Program-made: the position numbers and the translations under genes
Notes under the pieces: generated by a model
The model's database searches: none
Told to the model about the DNA's origin: nothing
Seen by the model: only the letters and a program-made list of their open reading frames with translations
Source of the DNA: Nitrospira sp.
GTDB lineage: Bacteria; Nitrospirota; Nitrospiria; Nitrospirales; Nitrospiraceae
Direction: 5' to 3'
Assembly: GCA_030444405.1 (NCBI GenBank)
Contig: JARFPM010000001.1
Location: forward strand, 31,091-95,090
DNA: 64,000 bases
Shown: positions 42,899 through 55,001 of the stretch, piece after piece
Numbering within the stretch: position 1 is the first letter of the stretch
Layout: each line of letters opens with the position of its first letter

Positions 42899-43576
42899 AT
42901 GCGGCTGGTGCCGCTCTCGAAACTGACTCCTCTGCCCATAATCGTGATTGGACTGGGCGCTGTCCTTTATCAAGGCTGCACCACAGTTCCCCGTCCTGTC
43001 AACCGCTTCCCTGGGTATCCTATTGGTTTTGTAGAACGAGGGATGGCCTCGTGGTATGGCCCTGGTTTTCATGGGAACAAGACGGCTAATGGGGAGCGGT
43101 ACGACATGTACAAACTGACGGCTGCTCATCGGACGCTACCACTAGGGTCCGTCGCAGTTGTTCATTCGTTGACCTCGGGTCGCCATGTTACGGTCAGGAT
43201 TAATGATCGGGGGCCGTTCGCTAGGGGACGAATCTTGGACCTTTCGTTGGCCGGTGCTCAAGCGCTAGGGATGGTCGGCAATGGAACCGATCAGGTCGAA
43301 CTTCGAGTTGTTAGCTATAATGGTCGACCCGAAGGGATGGGGGTCTTACGAGTTCAAGTCGGTGCCTTCGCGGACCTTCAGAATGCTCGAGCGCTGTTTG
43401 CGCAAGTTCAACAAGATTTTACCGATGGGCGAATCATTCACGTAGATCTCCCCGAAGGGCGTCGTTACCGAGTCCAAATTGGTCGATTCTTGACCGAGTC
43501 AGAGGCGCAGATGGCCGCACTTCGTCTCGATCGTACATTTAGCCTGCAATCGTATGTTGTTCGGGATGATGGCTAA
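42899..43576 (+). CDS. rlpA: RlpA family septal-ring lipoprotein with SPOR domain
   Basis: A 225-residue protein. The N-terminal hydrophobic stretch ends VLYQGCTTV, a loose lipobox. The double-psi beta barrel has GMASWYGPGFHGNKTANGER, AAHRTLPLGS and VRINDRGPFARGRILDLS, including the acidic residue seen in active RlpA lytic transglycosylases. The C-terminal ~75 residues (VLRVQVGAFADLQNARALFA; RVQIGRFLTESEAQ) form a SPOR domain that binds denuded peptidoglycan at division sites. It follows the ACT-domain gene by 3 bases. Confidence 0.9.
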   Translation: MRLVPLSKLTPLPIIVIGLGAVLYQGCTTVPRPVNRFPGYPIGFVERGMASWYGPGFHGNKTANGERYDMYKLTAAHRTLPLGSVAVVHSLTSGRHVTVRINDRGPFARGRILDLSLAGAQALGMVGNGTDQVELRVVSYNGRPEGMGVLRVQVGAFADLQNARALFAQVQQDFTDGRIIHVDLPEGRRYRVQIGRFLTESEAQMAALRLDRTFSLQSYVVRDDG

Positions 43577-43830
43577 ACGCACTTGAGGAAAGGCGGGACC
43601 ATCCTGGTGGATCGTTTGGAACCAATTGATTTTTAAGTAACATTTTTTGAATTACTTGCCTGCGCTTGATCGCTGTGATAGATATATCGGCTGTGAGCTC
43701 TATTCAAAGCGGGCCGGTTATCCTGGTCTTACGATCCTCTGAAGGGTTGACCAAGAGGCATCCTCTGGGAGACGCCCGGCTTCTCATCAGGCCAGCCATA
43801 CTGGTTCAACGTCCCTAATATACGACTGCG

Positions 43831-45099
43831 ATGGACATCCTCATCCTTTTAGGATTGATAGGGTTATCCGCTATTATTTCTACTGCCGAGATCGGCTTCT
43901 TCTCGGTCAACGAAACACGACTGAAAGCATTGGCGCAGAACGGCAGTAAACGGGCAGCCAAAGCCCTTCAATTAAGGAGCGACCCCCAAAAGCTCTTTTC
44001 GACCATTCTTGTGGGAGATCGTCTGGTCAGCACGGCAATCCCGATGTTCGCCACCTTCATCACGTTGAATGTCTATGGGGAGAAGAGCATTTTCGAAGAA
44101 GCCATCGCGGTCATGGTCGGTATCTTGACCTTCGTTCTGTTGGTATCCGTGGACGTGGTCCCAAAGACGTTGGCGGCTAAATTTTCTGTACCTGTTACCC
44201 TGAACTTGGCTTACCCGGTCTATTGGGTTCAGGTGATGTTGCGGCCGATCCTTTTCCTGATAGTGCCGCTGATCTATAAGTTGACGGGTGGAAAGGGACT
44301 GACTCATCCGTTGGTGACAGAGGAAGAGCTGAAAATCATGCTGGATCAGAGCGGGAAGTCGGGGGAGTTGGAGTCCGAAGAAGTCAAGATGATCAAGAAC
44401 GTATTCCAGCTGAAGGATATTACGGCTGAAGATGCCATGACCCCGCGCATCTATGTCTTTTCTCTCGACGGTAACCTCCGACTCAAGGAAGCACAAGAGC
44501 TGCTCTATAACTCTAAGTATTCCAGAATTCCGCTCTACGACGGGACGCTCGATAACATCACGGGAATACTCTACAAGACCAAGGCGCTGACTGAGTTGGC
44601 CAAAGGAAGAACCGATTTGCGCCTGCGGGATATTGCTCATCCTCCGCTCTTTGTCCCGGCCGGTAAGACTGCGGATGACTTAATGAAGCAGTTTCAGCAG
44701 GAAAAGCGGCATATGGGAGTCGTCGTCAACGAGTTCGGCGGTGTCATGGGCCTGGTGACGCTCGAAGACCTGGTCGAGGAAGTAGTGGGTGAGATCGTCG
44801 ATGAAACGGACATCACGGAAGAACTCATCAAACGCATTGGGAAGAACCAGATCCTGGTCCATGGAAGGACAGAAGTGCGGAAGGTGAACGACTTCCTCAA
44901 GGTCGAACTTGGCGGAGACGAGGCTCTGACGATCGGGGGGCTGATCCAAGAGAATCTGGGTCGAATCCCCCAGGCGGGAGAAGAACTCCGTATCGAGAAT
45001 TGCCGCCTGGTGGTCCATGAGGCGGATCCTCGCTCGATACGAAGCGTGCAAATTTTCAAGGAAGAGAAAGTGCCTGTTCCGGTCGAAGCCTCGGTGTGA
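43831..45099 (+). CDS. CNNM/CorC-type hemolysin family transporter
   Basis: A 422-residue protein of the HlyC/CorC (UPF0053) family. Residues 1-~180 are a DUF21 transmembrane domain with about four helices (MDILILLGLIGLSAIISTAE). Next comes a CBS pair (AEDAMTPRIYVFSLDGNLRL; MGVVVNEFGGVMGLVTLEDL), then a C-terminal transporter-associated domain (ILVHGRTEVRKVNDFLKVEL). Relatives export magnesium or cobalt, or sodium-coupled Mg. The 254 bases upstream hold only a possible promoter (TTGCCT-17-TAGATA at 43656-43684). The stop abuts the stop of ligA directly, with no base between. Confidence 0.88.
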   Translation: MDILILLGLIGLSAIISTAEIGFFSVNETRLKALAQNGSKRAAKALQLRSDPQKLFSTILVGDRLVSTAIPMFATFITLNVYGEKSIFEEAIAVMVGILTFVLLVSVDVVPKTLAAKFSVPVTLNLAYPVYWVQVMLRPILFLIVPLIYKLTGGKGLTHPLVTEEELKIMLDQSGKSGELESEEVKMIKNVFQLKDITAEDAMTPRIYVFSLDGNLRLKEAQELLYNSKYSRIPLYDGTLDNITGILYKTKALTELAKGRTDLRLRDIAHPPLFVPAGKTADDLMKQFQQEKRHMGVVVNEFGGVMGLVTLEDLVEEVVGEIVDETDITEELIKRIGKNQILVHGRTEVRKVNDFLKVELGGDEALTIGGLIQENLGRIPQAGEELRIENCRLVVHEADPRSIRSVQIFKEEKVPVPVEASV

Positions 45100-47283
<2,184 letters not shown>

Positions 47284-47392
47284 TCAAACCAGACAGGTCC
47301 GGTGCGCTTTGACTTTCGCATCAGTGGCCACTATTCTAAGCGTCTCTTCGGCAGGTCTGAAGTCGGTAGAAAGTCTGGGCAAAGGAGGATGT

Positions 47393-48037
47393 ATGCAGAA
47401 GGGAGAGCAGCAGGTCTGTGAAAGCGCGCGGAGGATCATTTTGTTAGGAATACTGCTCTGCAGTGGTTCGCTGGCAAGTGGATGTGTCGTGTTAGAGGAA
47501 AAATACAACGCGGAAAAAGCGCGAAGCCTGAATTTTCAGCGTCTTCTGGCACAGGAAGAGAAGCGGACGGCTGAGCTGGACAGCGAAGTCAGGCATACCA
47601 AGGCCGAGCTGGCTGAATTTGAGGCGAGGAACCGTGAGCTCTCTGCACAGGTGCAACAGGCTCGAGAGCAGATGGCGCGTCTCCAAGAAGAGGCGGAAGC
47701 GATCCGGGAAGCGACGGTCCTTGAACGAAAAGCCTTGGAGGATATGCAGCGGAAAGGCCATTCTCCTTCCGCTAAACCGAAAAAAGCTGAGTTGCCGAAA
47801 GCTGCTTCCGGCAGTCGCAGCGGAGGCAATCGTTCAGACAAAGGTATGACAGCTGTGACCGAGCCGCCTCCTCCGCCTAAAGTAGCAGCCGGAACAGTGC
47901 ATGTAGTGAAGCCTGGAGAGACCCTCTATAGCATCGGCAGAAGGTATGGAATTGAGGTCGATAAGTTGAAAAAACTGAATAATTTGCCGGATGACATCGT
48001 CGAGATCGGACAGAAACTGCAGGTGGGAGCAGAGTAA
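47393..48037 (+). CDS. LysM-domain lipoprotein with coiled coil
   Basis: A 214-residue protein. The signal ILLGILLCSGSLASGCVVLE contains a lipobox with Cys at about residue 31. A long coiled coil follows (about residues 40-115), then a low-complexity Lys/Ala/Ser linker and PPPPPK, and a C-terminal LysM domain (HVVKPGETLYSIGRRYGIEV) that binds peptidoglycan. It would tether the outer membrane to the wall. A perfect AAAGGAGG lies before ATG 47393, which overrides an upstream extension to 47309. It ends 10 bases before trpE, so it may head the trp transcript. Confidence 0.88.
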   Translation: MQKGEQQVCESARRIILLGILLCSGSLASGCVVLEEKYNAEKARSLNFQRLLAQEEKRTAELDSEVRHTKAELAEFEARNRELSAQVQQAREQMARLQEEAEAIREATVLERKALEDMQRKGHSPSAKPKKAELPKAASGSRSGGNRSDKGMTAVTEPPPPPKVAAGTVHVVKPGETLYSIGRRYGIEVDKLKKLNNLPDDIVEIGQKLQVGAE

Positions 48038-48047
48038 GCTGAACGAC

Positions 48048-49544
48048 ATGCGGGCTGTGACCTATTCACTCACTCTGGATGAGTTTCGCTCGTACGCAAG
48101 GCAGGGCAATCTCATTCCCTTATTCCGTGAAATCTTGGCGGACCATGATACGCCGGTCTCAGCTTTTGCCAAGATCGATCACGGTCCCTCGGCCTACCTG
48201 CTGGAGAGTATTCAAGGGGGGGAAAAGTGGGCCAGATATTCCTTTCTCGGGAGCGGGTCTCCACTTGTCATCTACGAGAATCGTGGCGATCTTTGCGTGA
48301 AGAAGGGTTCGGATCGCCGGCGGATCCCTGGCCGAGGCGCGCCGCTGGACCGTCTGCGGGAGATCATGGAGACGTATCGCCCAGTAACTGTTCCGGATCT
48401 GCCTCGTTTCGTAGGTGGAGCTGTCGGTTACCTCGGCTACGACATGGTGCGGACGTTCGAGGATCTTCCCTCTCGAAGAAAAGAGCACCTTGACATTCCG
48501 GACTTTGCATTTCTATTGACCGATACGCTGCTCATCTTCGACAACGTGTCGCAAAAGATCAAGGTCGTAGCCAATGCACATGTGAAATCCCCGTCGGAAA
48601 AGGACATTCGCTCGGCTTATCGTGACGCGACAGGCAGGATTGAAGCGATGATTGCCAGAATCCGTCGACCGCTTCGACGTGTGAAGCCGAGGCGTAGACG
48701 ATCTCCGATTCGTTTCACGGTCAACATGAGTAAGGCGGACTTCGAGAAGATCGTTTCTCGTGCGCAGGAATACATCAGGGCTGGAGATGTCTTTCAGTGT
48801 GTTCTGTCACAACGATGGGAAACCAATCTACAGGCTCCTCCGTTTCAACTCTATCGGGCCCTGCGCCTCGTGAATCCCTCGCCATATATGTACTACCTCC
48901 GGATTGCAGGGGTTGAACTTGTCGGCTCGTCTCCAGAAATTCTTGTGCGATGCGAGGACGGGCTTGTCACGGTACGTCCGATTGCTGGAACCAGACGGCG
49001 CGGGGCGACGATGGAAGAGGACGCGGAATTGGAGCGCCGTCTTCTTGCCGATGCCAAGGAACGGGCCGAGCACATTATGCTGGTGGATCTGGGACGTAAT
49101 GATGTCGGTCGTGTGGCTGAACGGGGATCGGTCCGCGTCGAGTCGTTGATGAATGTCGAGCGGTATTCGCACGTCATGCATATGGTCTCGAACGTCACAG
49201 GCAAGCTGTCCCCGAAGAAGACGGTGTATGATGTGCTAAAGGCTTGCTTTCCGGCCGGTACCGTGTCCGGAGCCCCCAAAATCAGAGCCATGGAAATCAT
49301 CGAGGAGCTCGAGCCGACGAAGCGCGGGCCCTATGCCGGTGCCGTCGGATATATCAGTTTCTCAGGCAATATGGACATGTGCATCAACATTCGTACCGTT
49401 GTCGTCTCTCGGCATCGGGCCTTCATCCAGGCCGGCGCGGGCATCGTCGCCGACTCGAACCCGGAACATGAGTACGAAGAAACCTGTAACAAATCCCGCG
49501 CCATGATGAAGGCGATCGAACTGGCGGAACAGGGACTGGAGTAG
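48048..49544 (+). CDS. trpE: anthranilate synthase component I
   Basis: A 498-residue chorismate-binding enzyme; with TrpG it makes anthranilate. The N-terminal LLES motif (SAYLLESIQGG) marks the tryptophan feedback site; the catalytic half has GDVFQCVLSQRWE, SPEILVRCEDGLVTVRPIAG, LVDLGRNDVGRV and GTVSGAPKIRAMEII. The frame reaches back to 47991 inside the LysM gene, but ATG 48048 fits the family. It lies 10 bases after the LysM lipoprotein stop. No leader peptide or attenuator is visible in that short gap. Confidence 0.96.
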   Translation: MRAVTYSLTLDEFRSYARQGNLIPLFREILADHDTPVSAFAKIDHGPSAYLLESIQGGEKWARYSFLGSGSPLVIYENRGDLCVKKGSDRRRIPGRGAPLDRLREIMETYRPVTVPDLPRFVGGAVGYLGYDMVRTFEDLPSRRKEHLDIPDFAFLLTDTLLIFDNVSQKIKVVANAHVKSPSEKDIRSAYRDATGRIEAMIARIRRPLRRVKPRRRRSPIRFTVNMSKADFEKIVSRAQEYIRAGDVFQCVLSQRWETNLQAPPFQLYRALRLVNPSPYMYYLRIAGVELVGSSPEILVRCEDGLVTVRPIAGTRRRGATMEEDAELERRLLADAKERAEHIMLVDLGRNDVGRVAERGSVRVESLMNVERYSHVMHMVSNVTGKLSPKKTVYDVLKACFPAGTVSGAPKIRAMEIIEELEPTKRGPYAGAVGYISFSGNMDMCINIRTVVVSRHRAFIQAGAGIVADSNPEHEYEETCNKSRAMMKAIELAEQGLE

Positions 49545-49638
49545 GGAAGAGCATATGGTGGGTGGCATGTGGTCAAGAGAAAGAGAAGTAAATGCTCTTT
49601 GCTGCTTAGACTATCAGCCATAAGCTCTTGTTGCAATC

Positions 49639-50202
49639 ATGCTGCTTGTCATCGATAACTACGACTCCTTCACCTACAACCTCGTCCAGTATCTCGGAGA
49701 ATTAGGTGAGGATGTGCAAGTCTATCGAAACGACAAGATTACGCTCGACCAGATCGAGGAGTTGCATCCGAGCCGTCTCGTGATTTCACCCGGACCGTGC
49801 ACACCTAGGGAAGCCGGTATTTCCGTTGAAGCGATCCGTCGGTTTGGAGGGAAGTTGCCCATTCTCGGCGTTTGTTTGGGCCATCAGTCGATGGCCGTCG
49901 CCTACGGAGGAGAGGTGATCCGTGCCCCCCGTTTGATGCATGGGAAAACGTCGCAGATCAAGCACGACGGCAAGACCATCTTTCAATCGCTCCCCAATCC
50001 GTTTGAAGCGACGCGCTATCATTCTCTCATCGTGAATCGGGTCAATCTTCCCGATTGTTGCGTGATTTCCGCCGAGACCGCCGAGGGTGAGATCATGGGG
50101 CTCCGCCATAAGACACTTGGAGTCGAAGGGGTCCAATTCCATCCCGAATCGATTCTGACGACTGTCGGAAAAGATCTGCTCCGCAACTTTCTGAAACTCT
50201 AG
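49639..50202 (+). CDS. trpG: anthranilate synthase component II (glutamine amidotransferase)
   Basis: A 187-residue class I glutamine amidotransferase: [20 protein letters not shown] at the start, the Cys nucleophile in [17 protein letters not shown], and the His-Glu pair in [14 protein letters not shown]. It supplies ammonia to TrpE. Such proteins often also serve PabB for folate, a dual role that cannot be excluded. The stop is followed at once by the palindromic repeat at 50203. Confidence 0.95.
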   Translation: MLLVIDNYDSFTYNLVQYLGELGEDVQVYRNDKITLDQIEELHPSRLVISPGPCTPREAGISVEAIRRFGGKLPILGVCLGHQSMAVAYGGEVIRAPRLMHGKTSQIKHDGKTIFQSLPNPFEATRYHSLIVNRVNLPDCCVISAETAEGEIMGLRHKTLGVEGVQFHPESILTTVGKDLLRNFLKL

Positions 50203-50327
50203 CAAGATGCTGAAAAAGTCCGCCAGCGTCGTTCTCGCGTTGCTCAGAGGCTCAACGTACGGCCCAAAGTACGCGTTCGCCACTTCGCTCGCTGCGGCCT
50301 TGCTGAACGGCCTTTTTGAGCATCTTG
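50203..50327. repeat. palindromic repeat element (copy 2), between trpG and trpD
   Basis: A 125-base element beginning directly after the trpG stop. The left end CAAGATGCTGAAAAAGTCCG and the reverse-complemented right end CAAGATGCTCAAAAAGGCCG agree at 18 of 20 positions. It is homologous to the element ahead of ssrA in the opposite orientation. As RNA it can fold into a long hairpin within the trp transcript, where it could set the ratio of the upstream to downstream messages. Confidence 0.65.
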
Positions 50328-50352
50328 CCACGGACCCATATCTGAGAATCCC

Positions 50353-51366
50353 ATGATCAAAGACGCGCTCTCCAAACTAGCCGACCGAACCGACCTTTCG
50401 GCGCAAGAGGCCGAGACGGTCATGCTGGAAATCATGGACGGGGCTGCAACCTCGGCTCAGATGGCCGCCTATCTCATGGGACTCCGGCAAAAGGGGGAAA
50501 CAGTCGCTGAAGTCGTCGGTTCGGTCAGCGCCATGCGATCACGAGCGACCCGAATCAGGGTCGGGTCGTCGATCGTTGTCGATACCTGCGGAACGGGTGG
50601 GGATGGGGCCGATACGTTTAATATCTCCACGACCGCGGCATTCGTGGTCGCAGGGGCCGGCATTACCGTGGCCAAACACGGGAATCGCTCCGTTTCCTCC
50701 AGATCCGGCAGCGCGGATGTGCTGAGCATGCTCGATGTGAAGATCGACCTCGAACCGAACCGCGTGGCCGATTGTATCGACGAAGTCGGTATCGGATTCT
50801 TGTTTGCACCGCTCTATCACGGCGCCATGAAACAGTGTGCCGGGGTCCGACATGAGATGGGAATCCGGACCATTCTGAATGTGCTTGGCCCGCTGGCGAA
50901 TCCGGCCGGTGCCACGCATCAAGTGCTGGGAGTCTATGATGCGAAGTGGACTGATATCCTCGGACGTGTTCTCCTGGAGCTAGGATCGCAACATTGTTTC
51001 GTGATTCACGGTCTGGATGGCCTGGATGAGATCACATTGTCGGACCGGACGAAAGTGTCCGAGGGTAGAGGGGGCGTGGTGTCGAGTTATGTTATCACGC
51101 CGGAGGAGTTCGAAGTCCGGCGTACGGCGCGAAAGGAATTCGTCGGCGGCTCGCCGGAAGAAAACGCGCGGATGACGAAAGAGATTCTCCAGGGGCGGAA
51201 GGGCCCAAGACGGGATATTGTGTGTTTGAATGCCGCACCTGCGATGGTCGTAGGCCAAAAAGCGAAAACACTCAAAGACGGATTCCGTCTTGCGCAACAG
51301 ACGATCGACTCGGGTGCCGCCGCAGAGAAACTGGATCGGCTCATTGCGTTTACCAAGAAAGCGTGA
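50353..51366 (+). CDS. trpD: anthranilate phosphoribosyltransferase
   Basis: A 337-residue enzyme joining anthranilate and PRPP. Key motifs: the PRPP-binding loop DTCGTGGDGADTFNISTTAA, KHGNRSVSSRSGSADVL and GIRTILNVLGPLANPAGATH. It is separated from trpG by the 125-base repeat, and has only a weak ribosome-binding site (GAGAAT). Confidence 0.95.
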   Translation: MIKDALSKLADRTDLSAQEAETVMLEIMDGAATSAQMAAYLMGLRQKGETVAEVVGSVSAMRSRATRIRVGSSIVVDTCGTGGDGADTFNISTTAAFVVAGAGITVAKHGNRSVSSRSGSADVLSMLDVKIDLEPNRVADCIDEVGIGFLFAPLYHGAMKQCAGVRHEMGIRTILNVLGPLANPAGATHQVLGVYDAKWTDILGRVLLELGSQHCFVIHGLDGLDEITLSDRTKVSEGRGGVVSSYVITPEEFEVRRTARKEFVGGSPEENARMTKEILQGRKGPRRDIVCLNAAPAMVVGQKAKTLKDGFRLAQQTIDSGAAAEKLDRLIAFTKKA

Positions 51367-51373
51367 TTGACCC

Positions 51374-52201
51374 ATGATTCTCGATCGCATCCTTGAGCAC
51401 AAGCGAGCTGAACTCAGGCACAAACAGAGCCGTTCCTACCTGTCCAACCTCAAGGCGGCGATCCGGGATGCCCCGCCGGCTCTTGGGTTTGCCGTCACCT
51501 TGGATGCGACAAAGTCTCCTGACAGCCCAGCCTTGATCGCGGAAGTCAAGAAGGCTTCGCCAAGTTTGGGACTTTTACGGCCTGAATTTTCGGAGAAGTT
51601 CGATTATCTGGGGCTTGCCCGTACATACCATGAGCATGGGGCATCGGCTGTTTCCGTCTTGACCGACAAGGAATTCTTCCAAGGCGACCTTCGGTACCTT
51701 GAAGAGATCAAGCGCGCACTCCCGATCCCGGCGCTCAATAAGGAATTCATGGTCGGTGATGTGCAGTTCTATGAAGCACGTGCCCACGGTGCCGATGCCG
51801 TGTTATTGATTGTGGCGGCGTTGGAGCGGCGGCAATTGATGGATTTCCATGCGTTGGCCGCCGAACTGGGGATGGACAGCCTGTTCGAAACCCATCACGA
51901 GAGGGAGTTGGATACGGTCCTGGAGTGGATTCCCACTGCGAGGATGATCGGGATCAACAATCGGGATCTGAACACGTTCACGACCGACCTCAATGTGACC
52001 TTCCGGTTGGCGAAACGAATTCCTTCCGACAAGCTGATCATTAGTGAAAGCGGAATTCACGATCGCGATGCCGTGACAAAATTGACCGAGGCAGGGGTGC
52101 ACGCCATGTTGGTCGGAGAGTCGCTCATTCGCGCCGAACACACAGGAGACAAGGTTCGGGAATTGCTCGGCTTCGCATCACCCAGTGCCCAGTCCGCATA
52201 G
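51374..52201 (+). CDS. trpC: indole-3-glycerol-phosphate synthase
   Basis: A 275-residue TIM-barrel enzyme. LIAEVKKASPSLGLL carries the catalytic lysine and the phosphate-side serines, LNKEFMVGDVQFYEARAHGA the second lysine, and the end holds GINNRDLNTFTTDLNVTF and ISESGIHDRDAV. It is 7 bases after trpD. The trpC and trpF functions are on separate genes here, unlike the enterobacterial fusion. Confidence 0.95.
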   Translation: MILDRILEHKRAELRHKQSRSYLSNLKAAIRDAPPALGFAVTLDATKSPDSPALIAEVKKASPSLGLLRPEFSEKFDYLGLARTYHEHGASAVSVLTDKEFFQGDLRYLEEIKRALPIPALNKEFMVGDVQFYEARAHGADAVLLIVAALERRQLMDFHALAAELGMDSLFETHHERELDTVLEWIPTARMIGINNRDLNTFTTDLNVTFRLAKRIPSDKLIISESGIHDRDAVTKLTEAGVHAMLVGESLIRAEHTGDKVRELLGFASPSAQSA

Positions 52202-52211
52202 ATTCGGCATC

Positions 52212-52838
52212 ATGAAAATAAAAATTTGCGGGATCACCAGTCCGGGGGATGCGGACATTGCGGTAAGGGCCGGCGCGGATGCCCTAGGTTTTGTCATGTA
52301 TCGCAAAAGCTCACGTTGGGTAGAGCCAGCAGTAGCGAGATCCATAATAGGGCGCCTTCCGCCTTTTGTGCTGCCGGTTGGTGTGTTCGTCAATGAAGAG
52401 GTCGAGAGAGTTCGAGCGCTCATGGATGAATGTGGCTTTGTCTTGGCCCAACTCCATGGAGATGAATCAGCTCTGTATTGTCAGAACCTCGGCCGTCCGG
52501 CGCTTAAGGCCATTCGGCTGAAGGACCGAGGGGCACTGGTCGCCCTGAATGAATTCCAAGGGCGTGCGAACGTGCGCGGGGTTCTCATCGATGCGTTTTC
52601 GGACCGAGCCTATGGTGGTACGGGACAGACAGTCGATTGGACGTTAGCCGAGGAAGCAGCACGTTCTATCCCGGTCATTTTGGCGGGTGGTTTGAACCCC
52701 GCAAATGTGGCCGGAGCGATCCAGATGGTGCGTCCCTATGGAGTTGACGTCAGCAGCGGAGTGGAACAGAGTCCAGGCAAGAAGGATCCGGATAAGGTGA
52801 GAGCGTTTATTAAAGCGGCCAGACTTGTGTCCGTCTGA
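52212..52838 (+). CDS. trpF: phosphoribosylanthranilate isomerase
   Basis: A 208-residue TIM-barrel isomerase starting [18 protein letters not shown] with the catalytic cysteine in KICGIT. The general acid aspartate is in [20 protein letters not shown], and the phosphate loop is [12 protein letters not shown] followed by GVDVSSGVE. The in-frame start at 52185 would overlap trpC; ATG 52212 gives the family N terminus. Confidence 0.94.
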   Translation: MKIKICGITSPGDADIAVRAGADALGFVMYRKSSRWVEPAVARSIIGRLPPFVLPVGVFVNEEVERVRALMDECGFVLAQLHGDESALYCQNLGRPALKAIRLKDRGALVALNEFQGRANVRGVLIDAFSDRAYGGTGQTVDWTLAEEAARSIPVILAGGLNPANVAGAIQMVRPYGVDVSSGVEQSPGKKDPDKVRAFIKAARLVSV

Positions 52839-52882
52839 ATGCCATCGCTATACTCACAGATCCGTTGAGGAGGGGTGATCAG

Positions 52883-54076
52883 ATGCCGATGCTTCCAGAC
52901 AGCCATGGCCGGTTCGGCTCCTATGGCGGCCGGTATGTGCCTGAAACTCTGATGCCGGCGCTTTTGGAGTTGGAAGCGGAATATGCCGCAGCGAAACGAG
53001 ACCGCCGATTTCAAACAGACCTCGGCTACTACCTCAAACACTATGTAGGACGGCCCACGAGTTTGTATCGTGCCGATCGGCTGACCAAGAAATTGGGTGG
53101 CGCCAAGATTTATCTGAAGCGGGAAGACCTCTGCCATACCGGTGCGCACAAGATCAACAATGCAATCGGCCAAGTCCTCCTGGCCTTGCGCATGAAGAAG
53201 AGGCGAATTATCGCGGAGACCGGGGCGGGTCAGCACGGTGTGGCAACTGCCACGGCGGCCGCCATGTTTGGACTACAATGCGAGATCTATATGGGGACGG
53301 AAGATATGCAGCGGCAGGCGCTGAACGTCTTTCGCATGCGGCTGCTGGGTGCCACGGTGACCGGCGTCGATGCCGGAAGCCGTACCCTCAAGGATGCCAT
53401 CAGCGAGGCCATGCGAGATTGGACGACCAACGTGCGAACCACGCACTATGTGTTGGGCTCGGTCCTCGGGGCGCATCCCTATCCCATGATGATCCGTGAT
53501 TTTCAGGCCATCATCGGACGGGAAGCTCGGAAGCAGATTCTTTCCGCGGAAAAACGGTTGCCGGATTACCTTGTGGCCTGTGTCGGGGGAGGCAGCAACT
53601 CGATCGGGATTTTCCATGCGTTCCTCCGCGATCCCAAGGTCAAGATGATCGGCGTGGAAGCCGGGGGACTGGGCATCGAGAGCGGAAAACATGCCGCACG
53701 GTTTTCTGGCGGCAAGCCGGGGGTCTTGCAAGGCACCATGACCTACCTGCTTCAGGACGAAAATGGACAGATCAATTTGACTCATTCTGTATCGGCCGGT
53801 CTCGATTATGCGGCTGTTGGACCGGAGCACAGTCTCTACCATGATCAGGGGCGCATTGAGTACACCTATGCGACGGACGCTGAGGCGCTGGCGGCTTTTG
53901 ATCTCCTCGCGCGTGAAGAAGGCATCGTTCCAGCCCTCGAGAGTGCCCATGCCATCGCCCACGTCGTCAAGCTGGCACCTAAACTGAAGAAGTCGCAGCT
54001 TATCATTGCCAACCTTTCGGGTCGTGGTGACAAGGACGTACAGCAAGTCGCACGAATGCGAGGTGCGTCATTATGA
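52883..54076 (+). CDS. trpB: tryptophan synthase beta subunit
   Basis: A 397-residue PLP enzyme starting [20 protein letters not shown]. The PLP lysine is in [18 protein letters not shown], and the phosphate-binding loop is [24 protein letters not shown] 7 bases before ATG 52883 sets the start. This is the classic TrpB1 type. It overlaps trpA by 4 bases (ATGA), as is usual for this heterotetramer. Confidence 0.96.
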   Translation: MPMLPDSHGRFGSYGGRYVPETLMPALLELEAEYAAAKRDRRFQTDLGYYLKHYVGRPTSLYRADRLTKKLGGAKIYLKREDLCHTGAHKINNAIGQVLLALRMKKRRIIAETGAGQHGVATATAAAMFGLQCEIYMGTEDMQRQALNVFRMRLLGATVTGVDAGSRTLKDAISEAMRDWTTNVRTTHYVLGSVLGAHPYPMMIRDFQAIIGREARKQILSAEKRLPDYLVACVGGGSNSIGIFHAFLRDPKVKMIGVEAGGLGIESGKHAARFSGGKPGVLQGTMTYLLQDENGQINLTHSVSAGLDYAAVGPEHSLYHDQGRIEYTYATDAEALAAFDLLAREEGIVPALESAHAIAHVVKLAPKLKKSQLIIANLSGRGDKDVQQVARMRGASL

Positions 54077-54876
54077 GCGGGCGGCTGGAAGCCACGTTCG
54101 ATGGTCTGCGTCAGAGAGGACAGAAAGCCCTCATTGCCTACCTGATGGCGGGTGATCCGGGGCTAGCGGAAACAGAACAACTGGTCTTGGCGTTGGAACA
54201 GGCGGGTGCCGATATCATCGAACTGGGGGTGCCTTTTTCGGATCCGATCGCGGACGGACCGGTGATTCAGCAGGCTGCGGAGCGTGCGTTGCGGAACGGA
54301 ACGTCTCTTCGGAAAATCCTGGCCTCTGTCACATCGCTCAGGCAACGGACGAATATCCCGATCATCCTGATGCTGTACTACAATTCCATCCACGCCATGG
54401 GCTGTGAAGAGTTTTGCAACGCGGCGAAAGCCGCCGGAGTGGATGGGTTGATCGTGCCCGATATGCCGCCGGATGAAGCGGGACCGCTCAAGGTCCCGGC
54501 GGACGCAGCCGGACTCGCCCTGATCTTCTTGCTTGCGCCGACCAGCACGGCCGATCGGCGAAAGCTTGTGGCGAAAGAGTCGCATGGATTTGTCTACTAT
54601 GTCTCGCTGACGGGCATTACGGGGGCGAAACTCAGCAACGTAGGGGACATACAACACAATATCGACAAACTGCGAAAGGTTTCCACGGCTCCCGTCGCCG
54701 TTGGGTTTGGCGTGGCGACACCCGAGGACGCTGCGCGAGTGTCGAAAATGGCGGATGGGGTGATCGTCGGCAGCGCCATCGTCAAACGCATCGCGTCCCA
54801 CCAACAGGATCCCAGGATGATCGGGCACGTTGCCGAGTTTGTTCGATCGCTCAAGGCGGCAATGGTGTCGGCCTAG
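54073..54876 (+). CDS. trpA: tryptophan synthase alpha subunit
   Basis: A 267-residue TIM-barrel lyase making indole from indole-3-glycerol phosphate. [19 protein letters not shown] and [20 protein letters not shown] contain the catalytic Glu and Asp; [17 protein letters not shown] and [15 protein letters not shown] follow. It is the last trp gene; no clear terminator is seen before the convergent lipoprotein gene 125 bases on. Confidence 0.96.
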   Translation: MSGRLEATFDGLRQRGQKALIAYLMAGDPGLAETEQLVLALEQAGADIIELGVPFSDPIADGPVIQQAAERALRNGTSLRKILASVTSLRQRTNIPIILMLYYNSIHAMGCEEFCNAAKAAGVDGLIVPDMPPDEAGPLKVPADAAGLALIFLLAPTSTADRRKLVAKESHGFVYYVSLTGITGAKLSNVGDIQHNIDKLRKVSTAPVAVGFGVATPEDAARVSKMADGVIVGSAIVKRIASHQQDPRMIGHVAEFVRSLKAAMVSA

Positions 54877-55001
54877 CCAACCGTACAGTGAATGGCATTC
54901 CAACTGCTGCCGCCGGTACTTCTACCTTCAGCTCCATGTACCGAAACATTGGCGGTATGTCGAACGAAGGATGGTGAGTTGAGGGGGCTCTGAACGCTGT
55001 G

